DNA of 64,000 nucleotides, taken from Nitrospinae bacterium bin107. GTDB taxonomy: Bacteria; UBA8248. Location of the stretch: NCBI GenBank assembly GCA_002238965.1, contig MPNJ01000003.1, positions 62,001 through 126,000 on the forward strand. The letters run 5' to 3'. Below the pieces are notes generated by a model. The model was not told the DNA's origin, did no database searches, and saw only the letters and a program-made list of their open reading frames with translations. Each line of letters opens with the position of its first letter. Position 1 is the first letter of the stretch. The position numbers were made by a program, and so were the translations under genes. Below, one piece after another: positions 1-7,563 of this stretch.

Positions 1-5
1 GCCAA

Positions 6-302
6 ATGTATAAGCAACAAAAGGCAATCAATATATTCCACGCACTTGTTGTGGAAGATGAGATTAATTTTAGAAATATCGATGACGAAGTTGACAATAT
101 TTTCAGCGGAGATTCGCAAAGAGAGGACCGTCAATTTCGGGTAGGCGTTGCAGGTCTTGTATTTTTCATTTTGGGGTGCATTTTAGTTTTCATTCTTGGG
201 GCTGTTTCACTTGGGATTATTCCAGCCATCTTCGAATGGCTCCAAAACTACACAATAGAAGCAAGAAACCCGCTATTCATGTGGGACAAAGTGTGGGTAT
301 GA
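6..302 (+). CDS. small hypothetical single-pass membrane protein, possibly 5'-truncated
   Basis: This is an unrecognised 98-residue frame. The first ~45 residues are charged and acidic. They are followed by one strong hydrophobic segment at about residues 46-70, rich in Val, Phe, Ile and Leu, and a short tail with Trp and Asn. It reads as a cytoplasmic acidic head plus one membrane anchor. The ATG lies five bases from the window edge and the frame is open before it, so the true start may be further upstream. Base composition is AT-richer than the genes that follow. No family is recognised and no function is proposed. Confidence 0.45.
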   Translation: MYKQQKAINIFHALVVEDEINFRNIDDEVDNIFSGDSQREDRQFRVGVAGLVFFILGCILVFILGAVSLGIIPAIFEWLQNYTIEARNPLFMWDKVWV

Positions 303-393
303 GTTTGATTCTTTTCTCAAATACAAAAATAAATTATATAAGTTATGATTCATTCTGAATCCTGCCAGAGCACCAGCCTGAAACCCAATACCC

Positions 394-687
394 TCAAGTC
401 CACCAGTCGACTGCGTAGGAACCGGCGAAGATAAGAGCGCCGAGGCCCAGCAAACCGACGGCCGGCTTCGTCGCGCCGATGGAGAGCGCCCCCAGTGCGC
501 CGCAGAGCATCAGAGCGCCCGTACCCCACATGACCTTCACGACGATCGCCTTGGCGTCAATGACGTTCAAGGGTCTGTCGTCGCCGGAATCATCTGCGGG
601 CTTCACTTCGGTTGTTCCTCCGCATGCGGGGCAGGCATCACAGCCGGATATTTCAGCCCCGCATTCAGGGCAATGCGTCTCGGCCAT
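394..687 (-). CDS. zinc-ribbon small membrane protein
   Basis: A 97-residue protein. The N-terminus carries two CxxC knuckles (CPEC at ~6-9 and CPAC at ~19-22), a classic double zinc ribbon. An acidic linker follows, then two hydrophobic segments (about 50-66 and 71-92) ending in a Trp-Trp-Thr tail. The ATG at 687 was chosen over a longer in-frame start at 882 because a GGAAGGAAG Shine-Dalgarno lies just upstream and because the zinc ribbon then begins at residue 6. Zinc ribbons of this kind are usually structural. The role of this protein is unknown. Confidence 0.65.
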   Translation of the reverse strand: MAETHCPECGAEISGCDACPACGGTTEVKPADDSGDDRPLNVIDAKAIVVKVMWGTGALMLCGALGALSIGATKPAVGLLGLGALIFAGSYAVDWWT

Positions 688-887
688 GGCGTCTTCCTTC
701 CTGAAACGGATGGCTGATAAGTGGCATTCGTAATGAGAGCGGGATTCTCTCACAAGGCGGGGGAAGGGGAAACGCGCCTGCAATTTCTCCTCCAGGAAGA
801 CGCCCGCGCTTTTCGCCTTCGCGCGCCGTGTGTGATGATGGACGGGTTCATCCTGCTCACCAATAAAGCGAATGAGGAGCAACTGTC

Positions 888-1805
888 GTGCAATATGATA
901 TCGACCCCGAACGCGTCGTCATAACGGAGCCCGTGCCGGGTTCCGAATACCCGGTTCACCTGATGTACGTCGAACTGCTCGACGGCGTCTATGCGCCGGT
1001 AGGTCTGAGGACGCCCGGTGGCGCCGGGCCGCACCCAACCGTATTGCTCGGGCGGGGGAACGGCGGGGGCGGCATGGCCTGGGTGCGCGAGGCGACCCGG
1101 AACATGGGCTGCATACAGGAGCGCCTGCTCGCGGCGGGCTACGCCTGCGCCTGGCTGAGATACCGCGCAGAAGTCGAGCTCGGCTACAACAACGGCGGCC
1201 GCCTCGTCGAGGACATCCGGCAGGGCCGCCAGCTCCTGAACCGGTCACCGCTCGAGTATGAAGACGAGATCGCGATCATCGAATACATGAAGACGCTGCC
1301 CGGGGTGAACGGGGAGCGCATCGGCCTGATGGGCGTGAGCCACGCGGGCGAGATGATTCTCAAGCTCACATCTGAATACGGCGGCGCGCGCGCCTGCGTG
1401 GCCTGCGAACCGGCCTCCCATGAATTCCTGGACTTAGCGCCGGACGATACCGCCTTCGTGAACGAGGAGACGCAGCTCAGAAACATCGAGGGCATGATGA
1501 TGCAGGAGGTCGAGAAGGTGAGGGCGCGCATCAACGAAGAACTGGCGCTCAGGAGGATAAGGAGTATTGAAACGCCGATTCTCATCATGGGCCGGGATGA
1601 GGATCACTTGCAGGGCATCTTTCGCGCCACGTACGATCTGATGGTGGAGGCGGGGAGGGACGTCGAGTGGGCCTCATACGATCACCCGATGCACGGCTAC
1701 ATCTATCCCGAGCGGGGAGAGAACGGAGAATACGCCGTCGATGACACTCAGGAGGCGGCGATTGCGAAGTGCATCGCCTACTTGGACAAATACATGAAGA
1801 ACTGA
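888..1805 (+). CDS. alpha/beta hydrolase (dienelactone hydrolase / S9-like)
   Basis: A 305-residue alpha/beta-hydrolase-fold enzyme, predicted cytoplasmic. The nucleophile elbow is GVSHAG with Ser151. The acid is probably Asp237 or Asp239 in GRDEDH, and the base is His269 in DHPMHGY. This order and spacing fit the dienelactone hydrolase/prolyl oligopeptidase superfamily. A glycine-rich GRGNGGGG stretch near residues 55-62 sits where the oxyanion-hole loop is expected. The GTG at 888 is chosen because GAGGAG lies about 8 nt upstream; the nearby ATG at 895 is out of frame. Substrate unknown. It ends just before the CBS-DUF294 gene. Confidence 0.75.
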   Translation: MQYDIDPERVVITEPVPGSEYPVHLMYVELLDGVYAPVGLRTPGGAGPHPTVLLGRGNGGGGMAWVREATRNMGCIQERLLAAGYACAWLRYRAEVELGYNNGGRLVEDIRQGRQLLNRSPLEYEDEIAIIEYMKTLPGVNGERIGLMGVSHAGEMILKLTSEYGGARACVACEPASHEFLDLAPDDTAFVNEETQLRNIEGMMMQEVEKVRARINEELALRRIRSIETPILIMGRDEDHLQGIFRATYDLMVEAGRDVEWASYDHPMHGYIYPERGENGEYAVDDTQEAAIAKCIAYLDKYMKN

Positions 1806-1813
1806 GCTATACT

Positions 1814-3343
1814 ATGGCTCATCAACGCGCCGTGAGCACGAGACGTTCCCGAACATCCGCCTTGACGCCGGACACAGAAGCCATGAAATCCCAGACGAGA
1901 ATTTTCTCATGTCTTGTGGATGACTTTCTGAAAACCGATTCGCTCATCGTTCCGACTACGGAGAATCTCAGGCTGGTCATTTCCCGCATGGCGGAGAGGA
2001 ATGCAAGCTGCGTTCTCGTGACGGACGAGGAAAACAAACTCACCGGCATTTTTACGGAGAAAGACGTGACGCGCCGCGTCGCGCTGCGGTGCGACGGCTC
2101 GGAATCCATAGAGCAGGTGATGACGTCCCGCGTCTACTCCGCGAATCAGGGAGACTACCTCTATCACACCATTGCGCGCATGCGCCGCCTCGGCCACCGG
2201 CACATGCCCGTTGTGGACGACGCGAACCGCCCCCTCGGACTGCTCGACCTCCAGGACGCCATGGCCGTGGCGGCCTCGCATGTGGTGGAACACATCGACG
2301 CACTCACGCAGGTCCCGGAACTCTACGGCTTGCAAGAGGTGAAAGCCGTGCAGACAGTCGTGGCGCAGGAACTGCTCGAGGACAACCTCACCGCGCCTGA
2401 AATTCAGGCGCTGCTCACCCACGTGAACAACGACATCTACCGCCGCGTGGCCGAAAAAGTGACGGGGACCATCGAAGCAGCAGGCGGGGGCGAACCGCCC
2501 GTACGATACGCTGTGATCGTCATGGGCTCGAGCGGACGGGGGGAGAACTTCATCAACCCCGATCAGGACAACGGCATCATTTTCGAAGACTATCCCGTGG
2601 AGCGGCACAACGAAGTCAACGACTACTTCATCCAATTCTCGGAACTGCTGACCTGGAACCTCGAAGCCATCGGCTTCCCCCTGTGCGACGGCAACGTCAT
2701 GGCCACGAACCCGCTTTGGCGCAAATCGATTTCCGAATGGAAGCAGCAGACCCTGCGCTGGTTCCAGAAGAGGAGCACGTTCCAGGTGCAGCTGAGCGAT
2801 GTCTTTTTCGACTTCGACACCGTTTCCGGGGATCTCTCACTGGGCCGGGAGTTGCGGAATCACCTCACGACTTTCGTGCAGAAAGAACCAGCCGTGCTCC
2901 AGGCGATGTTCCAGACCGAGGCCGACAGGCACGTCGCTCTGGGCCTGTTCGGCATCCTGCGAACGGAAAAAACGGGAGAGGGCCTGCCGCAGGCAATCAA
3001 CCTGAAGCACGGGGGCATCCTTCCTCTGGTCGGAGCGGTGCGGCTGCTCGCCCTGAAAGAGGGTCTGGAGGCCACCTCCACCTACGAGCGCATCCGCCTA
3101 CTGCACGAGGCGGGGATTTTCAGCAATGATGAGGTCGATGATTACACCGCCGCCCTGGAAAATATGACGTTTATGCTGCTGCGACAGCAACTCAGGGACT
3201 ACAGGCGTATCCGGAAGGCGACGCGCTACGTGAGGAAGTCGGCAATCTCACGCAGGGAGAAGCAGGTCCTCAAGATGTCCCTCAAGGCCATACGCTCGCT
3301 CAAGGATCGGGTGCGGACGGAGTTCACCGGCGAGATTCTCTGA
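1814..3343 (+). CDS. CBS-pair / DUF294 putative nucleotidyltransferase
   Basis: About 509 residues. Two CBS domains (roughly residues 10-125) would form a Bateman module, which in this family senses adenine nucleotides. They are followed by a DUF294 nucleotidyltransferase-like domain with the signature GSSGRGEN and the acidic DQDN motif, then a helical DUF294 C-terminal region. The architecture matches bacterial proteins annotated as cyclic-nucleotide or CBS-regulated nucleotidyltransferases. The canonical N-terminal cyclic-nucleotide-binding domain is absent. The reading frame is open from 1769, inside the upstream gene; ATG 1814 is chosen because it avoids that overlap, but its Shine-Dalgarno is weak, and ATG 1883 is also possible. 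Transferred group and target are unknown. Confidence 0.8.
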   Translation: MAHQRAVSTRRSRTSALTPDTEAMKSQTRIFSCLVDDFLKTDSLIVPTTENLRLVISRMAERNASCVLVTDEENKLTGIFTEKDVTRRVALRCDGSESIEQVMTSRVYSANQGDYLYHTIARMRRLGHRHMPVVDDANRPLGLLDLQDAMAVAASHVVEHIDALTQVPELYGLQEVKAVQTVVAQELLEDNLTAPEIQALLTHVNNDIYRRVAEKVTGTIEAAGGGEPPVRYAVIVMGSSGRGENFINPDQDNGIIFEDYPVERHNEVNDYFIQFSELLTWNLEAIGFPLCDGNVMATNPLWRKSISEWKQQTLRWFQKRSTFQVQLSDVFFDFDTVSGDLSLGRELRNHLTTFVQKEPAVLQAMFQTEADRHVALGLFGILRTEKTGEGLPQAINLKHGGILPLVGAVRLLALKEGLEATSTYERIRLLHEAGIFSNDEVDDYTAALENMTFMLLRQQLRDYRRIRKATRYVRKSAISRREKQVLKMSLKAIRSLKDRVRTEFTGEIL

Positions 3344-3358
3344 GACATTCTTTGCATA

Positions 3359-3976
3359 TCAGGATACGGGCGTCTTGAAGCGATCGAACACCCGCCCGAA
3401 GCGCCAGGCGTAGAACTCCACGCTCTCATACAGGCCGGCTCTGTTATAAGGTTCCTCCGCCCAGAATGCGCGCGCCGCCTCGATGTCGGGAAAATCGAAC
3501 AAAAGCACGCTGCCGTTTCTTGTCTCGCCGTCATCGGTGACCAGGGGGCCGCGCACCATCACCGAATCGCCGTGCCCGGTCAGGTAGGCCTTGTGCTCTT
3601 CATGCAGGGACTTTCGGATCGCGCCCCCGTCCGCCTTGTCCAGGGCATGGACGTAGAACTGCAGGTTTCCCTCTTTGCGTGGGCAGTCGCGCCAGGAGTA
3701 GGGCACGGTGGCGCGCCAGCGATGTATGGAGGGCCGCTCCTGGATCCCCTCGATGATGAACGGCTCGTTCGCCACGTGCTCCTCCGCGGCGGAGCGGTCT
3801 GGAAGGTCCAGAATGCGGAAGCTGCCCAGTTCGAGCTTCCCGTCGTCGGTCAGGAACGGACCCGCGAAGCGCGTGACGTCATCGAACCCTTTCAGATAAT
3901 CGAGGTGCGCTTTGCGGTGGACATCTCTCAGAGCGGCCGCTTCGGGCCTGTCGTAAATCTTGATGACGAATTCCAC
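3359..3976 (-). CDS. tandem YCII-domain protein
   Basis: A 205-residue protein made of two successive YCII-like ferredoxin-fold domains, each about 95 residues. Each repeat carries the family pattern of an N-terminal strand, a conserved His in an RKAHLDYL or EEHKAYL helix, a GP..TDDG turn, and an aromatic/acidic stretch (AEEPYNRAGLYE in the second). YCII proteins are small putative enzymes or dye-peroxidase relatives; the activity of this duplicated form is unknown. The GTG at 3976 is preferred over a longer TTG frame because an AGAAGGAAA Shine-Dalgarno precedes it. It converges on the CBS-DUF294 gene with a 15-bp gap. Confidence 0.7.
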   Translation of the reverse strand: MEFVIKIYDRPEAAALRDVHRKAHLDYLKGFDDVTRFAGPFLTDDGKLELGSFRILDLPDRSAAEEHVANEPFIIEGIQERPSIHRWRATVPYSWRDCPRKEGNLQFYVHALDKADGGAIRKSLHEEHKAYLTGHGDSVMVRGPLVTDDGETRNGSVLLFDFPDIEAARAFWAEEPYNRAGLYESVEFYAWRFGRVFDRFKTPVS

Positions 3977-4116
3977 GGATGATTTCCTTCTGATGAGAAG
4001 CAAAAACGAGTCAGTAGTGAAGTTTCGGTTGGCTCTGTTGACGCCCGGATTCTAAGCGCCGATGCGTCAGGCCGCAACGGTCGCAGCAGGGCGTATTGCG
4101 GGGTTGTTGTAAAAGT

Positions 4117-4348
4117 CCTTGTCGGGGGACATCGCCTCTATCGGAAAGACCGCTTCCGCACGAACCCCCGACTCTCCTCGTCAGAAGCAACCCCCCCTAC
4201 CCCCCCTTGTCGGGGGTATAAAAAGGCGATGTCCCTCCACCGGGATGCGCCTCCGCCGGGGAGAGGGGGTTTTGCTTTTTCTTGCCCCCCTGACAAGGGG
4301 GGGTAGGGGGGGGGTTGCCTTTCCAGTCGATAGGGGTGTCCCCTCTAC
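4117..4348. repeat. intergenic field of nested G/C-tract inverted repeats
   Basis: The 630-bp gap from 3977 to 4606 has no convincing gene. Within it, 4187-4216 (a GCAA, C-tract, TACC, C-tract, TTGTC, G-tract arm) is nearly the reverse complement of 4285-4318. The 11-mer GGGACATCGCC at 4126-4136 is perfectly inverted at 4225-4235. CCTTGTCGGGGG occurs at 4117-4128 and again directly at 4205-4216. A separate perfect 8-bp stem with a 5-nt loop (ACTCCCCC/GGGGGAGT) sits at 4372-4392. The arrangement looks like a decayed or composite REP/MITE-type element. The remaining sequence, 3977-4110 and 4393-4606, shows nothing definite. Confidence 0.6.
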
Positions 4349-4606
4349 TCGCTAAAAGGGGGTCTTTTTCGACTCCCCCTCAACGGGGGAGTGCATCTCC
4401 TCTCTCGTCGGTCGTCTAAATATCCAGAATCACGAAATCAGGGCTATTACAACACCTCCAAAGAAAATAATGATTGACGTCCAAGAAGCCTGGATTCTAT
4501 TTGCTATGGCGCAACGGGTGGCGCGTTTTCGCCGCAATCGATAAAGTAGGCGCATCCGGTAAATTATCCAAGAATAAGGGCTTTTGTCGGAAAGGGCTAA
4601 TAAGTA

Positions 4607-5062
4607 ATGAGATTTTCAAATATGCTTAGAGCAGTATTTGTCGTAGTCATTGCGTCGATCTTTGGTTGTGGAATGGCAGGTGATGTTATTGAGGAAAAAC
4701 CGAAACAGGTTGAAATGAAGAAAAAGGAACTGCAATGGGCATGTTATGACCGCACTGAATATATACTTAATCGCCCGGTTTTAGGGCTAGGGGCTCCGGT
4801 AATTTTGAAGCTCAAGCAGTTTCCTGATTGGAATGGCAACTTTTCAGCAAGTACGAGAGGTATCGTTGAAATAACAGGTGGCAAAAAACAATCCGCATTA
4901 TTTTACTTCAAGGGAATTAACCGAACGTGGGCATTCGGCTATAAAAATAATCATCAAATTGTGCTCCAACCGGATCAGAGTGCGTATTATTACGATTTCA
5001 CGGGGGCAAAGGATGGGGAGAGAAGAAAGGCTGGACAGTCTTTCCGCTGTGAGAAACTGTAG
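4607..5062 (+). CDS. hypothetical lipoprotein
   Basis: A 151-residue protein. A short basic N-terminus is followed by a hydrophobic stretch ending in the lipobox IFGC (Cys21), so it is a predicted lipoprotein exported by Sec and matured by Lgt and Lsp. The mature part is Lys-rich at first, then beta-like with many aromatic residues and two further Cys (in WACYD and FRCEKL) that could form a disulfide. No domain is recognised. A GGAAAGGG sequence precedes the ATG. The gene is AT-richer than its neighbours and follows the inverted-repeat field, which suggests a recent insertion. Confidence 0.6.
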   Translation: MRFSNMLRAVFVVVIASIFGCGMAGDVIEEKPKQVEMKKKELQWACYDRTEYILNRPVLGLGAPVILKLKQFPDWNGNFSASTRGIVEITGGKKQSALFYFKGINRTWAFGYKNNHQIVLQPDQSAYYYDFTGAKDGERRKAGQSFRCEKL

Positions 5063-5091
5063 AGCCTGCTTTTCATTTCCCCCGATTTTCC

Positions 5092-6282
5092 TCACCCGTC
5101 GCAGCGGAACGCCTTCATCGGGAAGGTGTGCAGCGAGCGGAACCCCTCCCGGGTGACGATCCCCATATCGCCCATCTGCACGCCCCGGCCTTCCGAGTCC
5201 ATCGGGTTCGGCTGAATGACCATCACCATGTTTTCGCGGTACTTGAAATCGGCTGGCGGAGCGAGATAGTTCGAACCCCGGATGCCGATGGAGGGCTGGA
5301 GCAAGTCCGTGCCGAAGCCGTGGGCGAGGGAATCGTAGATCTGAAAACCCCTCTCTGGCAGCGGGTCCGTGGCCTCGAAGACGGCCTGCGCGGAATTGCC
5401 CGCCTTCATCGTTCTGCCCACGCCCTCGTACACCTCGACCGCAGCCTCGAGCAGCGCCTGATAGGGCGGCGTCGGGTCCGCTCCGATAGTGAAGGTGCGA
5501 AGGCTCTGGCCCGCATAGCCATAATACGCCGCACTAATCTCCATGATTAGCACGTCGCCCACCTCGAGCTTTCGCCTCGTCGGGTTCTGCCAGGGGACGG
5601 GCGTGCGGGGATTCGCCATCGGCGTGGCCGTCACGAACTGCACCATCTGCTCGCCGCCTTGCTCCCGGAACGCGGCGGCCATCCGGCCCGACAGCTCGAT
5701 TTCGGGAATGCCCGGCTTCGCGTGGGTGACGGCCGCCTCCATGGCGAGGTCCGTGAGCCGCGCCGCCTCGGTCAGCCACTCGATTTCCTCCTCGCTCTTT
5801 ATCAGCCTTAAATCCCTGAATTTCGCGCTCACGTCCACCCACTGCGCCTCCGGGAAGCGCGATGTCAAATAGTCCATGTGCTCGAAGGGCAATAGAATCT
5901 TGAAGCGGGGGTTGATTCCCACCAGACCGATGCGCGCGTTCCCGAGTCCCAGGGCGTCGAGCTGGTCCGCCATGCGCTCGGGGTTGCCGTACGCTCCGTG
6001 GCGCACGTCCTTGAAAATACACTGCATTTGCGCGTTATGAAGATGGTTGTAGAGACCCGTGAACAGGGAAGGGAGGCCATCTTTCGGAAAAATCAGGTAG
6101 CAGTGGTTGAAATCCCGGTAGCAGGATAGCCAGTAGATGTTCGCCTGAGCATTGCGGTTCGTGCCCCCCATGCCGAAGAACAAGAGAGTGTCCAGCCCTT
6201 CTTCTTCCATCAGGTCCTTCGCCGCCGCATGACGCCTGTTCATTTCTGCTTCCGAGAAACGCGGATACCAATCTTCTGCCAT
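5092..6282 (-). CDS. M24-fold (creatinase/aminopeptidase P-like) protein with eroded metal site
   Basis: A 396-residue two-domain protein with a creatinase-type N-terminal domain and a C-terminal pita-bread domain, as in M24 enzymes. Of the five usual metal ligands (Asp, Asp, His, Glu, Glu) only the His (LAHGFG, residue 321) is clear. The first Asp is Glu in LIMEIS (248), the second is Gln in AGQSLRTF (259), the first Glu is Gln in VIQPNP (357), and the last is Gly in QMGDMG (371). It therefore resembles metal-free creatinase-like hydrolases more than Xaa-Pro peptidases. The ATG at 6282 follows AAGGAGG by five bases, so the GTG 15 bases upstream is rejected. Substrate unknown. Confidence 0.75.
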   Translation of the reverse strand: MAEDWYPRFSEAEMNRRHAAAKDLMEEEGLDTLLFFGMGGTNRNAQANIYWLSCYRDFNHCYLIFPKDGLPSLFTGLYNHLHNAQMQCIFKDVRHGAYGNPERMADQLDALGLGNARIGLVGINPRFKILLPFEHMDYLTSRFPEAQWVDVSAKFRDLRLIKSEEEIEWLTEAARLTDLAMEAAVTHAKPGIPEIELSGRMAAAFREQGGEQMVQFVTATPMANPRTPVPWQNPTRRKLEVGDVLIMEISAAYYGYAGQSLRTFTIGADPTPPYQALLEAAVEVYEGVGRTMKAGNSAQAVFEATDPLPERGFQIYDSLAHGFGTDLLQPSIGIRGSNYLAPPADFKYRENMVMVIQPNPMDSEGRGVQMGDMGIVTREGFRSLHTFPMKAFRCDG

Positions 6283-6399
6283 GTCGCCTCCTTGCACGAT
6301 AATCCCTCGTGCGAGAGAATAATAATGTCATCGGAAATTTTAAGTTTGCGCGGCGCATTATAGCGAGCGCACCGAGAATATACGACCGGGAGGAAGCAT

Positions 6400-7494
6400 A
6401 TGAGCATCATCGGCCATGGCGTGATTTCAAGAAAAGCGGGCGAGCGCACGGAAGTCGAGGAAATCGAACTCGACTCCCCGGGTCCGGGCGAGGTGCTGGT
6501 GAAAATCCAGGCCAGCGGCGTCTGCCACACCGATTTACACTACAAACTCGGAAAAATCGGGGATGAATTCCCCTATCTTCTCGGCCATGAGGGCTCCGGA
6601 ATCGTCCAGGAAGTAGGGGAGGGCGTATCCGACCTCGCCGTGGGCGACTACGTCGTCCTGGCCTGGCGCGCTCCTTGCGGCGTCTGCCGGTTCTGCTCCA
6701 TCGGCCAGCCCAACCTCTGCGCCGCCAGCCTGAACGCGGCCTCCAGGATGCGGGGGAAAAAAGACGGCCAGGCTTTAAGTCCCTCCCTCGGCATCGGCAC
6801 GTTCTGCACGCACACCGTCGTCGCCGCGAAACAGGCGGTGAAAGTACCCACCGTCTGTACGCCGGAGCAGGCCTGCCTCATCGGCTGCGGCGTCATGACG
6901 GGCGTGGGCGCCTCGCTCTACACGGCGCAGGTGAGGCGCGGGAGCAGCGTGGCGGTGTATGGATGCGGCGGCGTGGGCTGCAGCGTCATCATGGGGGCGA
7001 AAATGTCGCGCGCAGCGAAAATCATCGCCGTCGATATCGCCGACAACAAACTCGCCTGGGCGAGGGAGTTCGGCGCGACCGACGTCGTCAATGCGTCAGA
7101 AACCGACCCGGTCGAAGCGATCAAGGACCTCACCGGCGGCAACGGCGTCGATTATTCCTTCGAGGCCGTGGGAACGCCCCAGACGCTCCTGCAGGCCATG
7201 TGGTCGCGCGACCTGGCCGGCACCTGCACGCTCATCGGCGTGCCGGCGCCAGACATGATGATGGAACTGCCCATGCTCCAGTTCTTCGGCCTGGGCGGAG
7301 CGCTGCGCGTCTGCTGGTATGGGGATTGTCTGCCATCGAGGGATTTCCCGCTTCTTGCCGACTGGTACGAAAAAGGAGAGCTGGACCTCGACAGAATGGT
7401 CACGAAAGTCATTGGTCTCGAAGACGTGGAACCCGCTTTCGAGGCCATGGAGCGCGGCGAAACCCTGCGGTCCGTCATCCGGAATCCGGATTAG
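6400..7494 (+). CDS. zinc-dependent alcohol dehydrogenase (MDR family)
   Basis: A 364-residue medium-chain dehydrogenase/reductase. The catalytic zinc ligands are Cys42 (GVCHTD), His63-Glu64 (GHEGSG) and Cys163 (IGCGVMTG). The structural zinc lobe has Cys93, Cys96, Cys99 and Cys107. The Rossmann nucleotide site is GCGGVG at 188-193, followed by Asp in AVDIAD, which favours NAD(H). The overall pattern is closest to class III-like enzymes such as S-(hydroxymethyl)glutathione or mycothiol dehydrogenase, but the substrate cannot be fixed. A GGAGGAAG Shine-Dalgarno precedes the ATG. It is divergent from the M24-fold gene with a 117-bp gap. Confidence 0.88.
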   Translation: MSIIGHGVISRKAGERTEVEEIELDSPGPGEVLVKIQASGVCHTDLHYKLGKIGDEFPYLLGHEGSGIVQEVGEGVSDLAVGDYVVLAWRAPCGVCRFCSIGQPNLCAASLNAASRMRGKKDGQALSPSLGIGTFCTHTVVAAKQAVKVPTVCTPEQACLIGCGVMTGVGASLYTAQVRRGSSVAVYGCGGVGCSVIMGAKMSRAAKIIAVDIADNKLAWAREFGATDVVNASETDPVEAIKDLTGGNGVDYSFEAVGTPQTLLQAMWSRDLAGTCTLIGVPAPDMMMELPMLQFFGLGGALRVCWYGDCLPSRDFPLLADWYEKGELDLDRMVTKVIGLEDVEPAFEAMERGETLRSVIRNPD

Positions 7495-7497
7495 GCA

Positions 7498-7543
7498 ATA
7501 TAAACAATCACATGAGATAGTTCATGTATCTTACTGTTTATAT
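7498..7543. terminator. hairpin between convergent genes, possible bidirectional terminator
   Basis: ATATAAACA (7498-7506) is perfectly inverted at 7535-7543. Inside it, ACATGA (7510-7515) is perfectly inverted at 7522-7527 around a GATAGT loop. The element fills the gap between the convergent alcohol dehydrogenase and FAD/Fe-S oxidoreductase genes. It is AT-rich and lacks a clean U-tract, so termination is inferred from position and symmetry only. Confidence 0.4.
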
Positions 7544-7563
7544 GCCTTCTTGAAACTTATTAT

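Noticed and set aside
1907-2635. 242-codon minus-strand frame opposite the CBS-DUF294 gene
   Set aside because: It is a His/Val-rich shadow typical of antisense translation of GC-rich coding DNA.
4119-4355. 78-codon plus-strand frame inside the repeat field
   Set aside because: Its sequence is a by-product of the C/G tracts, with no Shine-Dalgarno and no plausible protein pattern.
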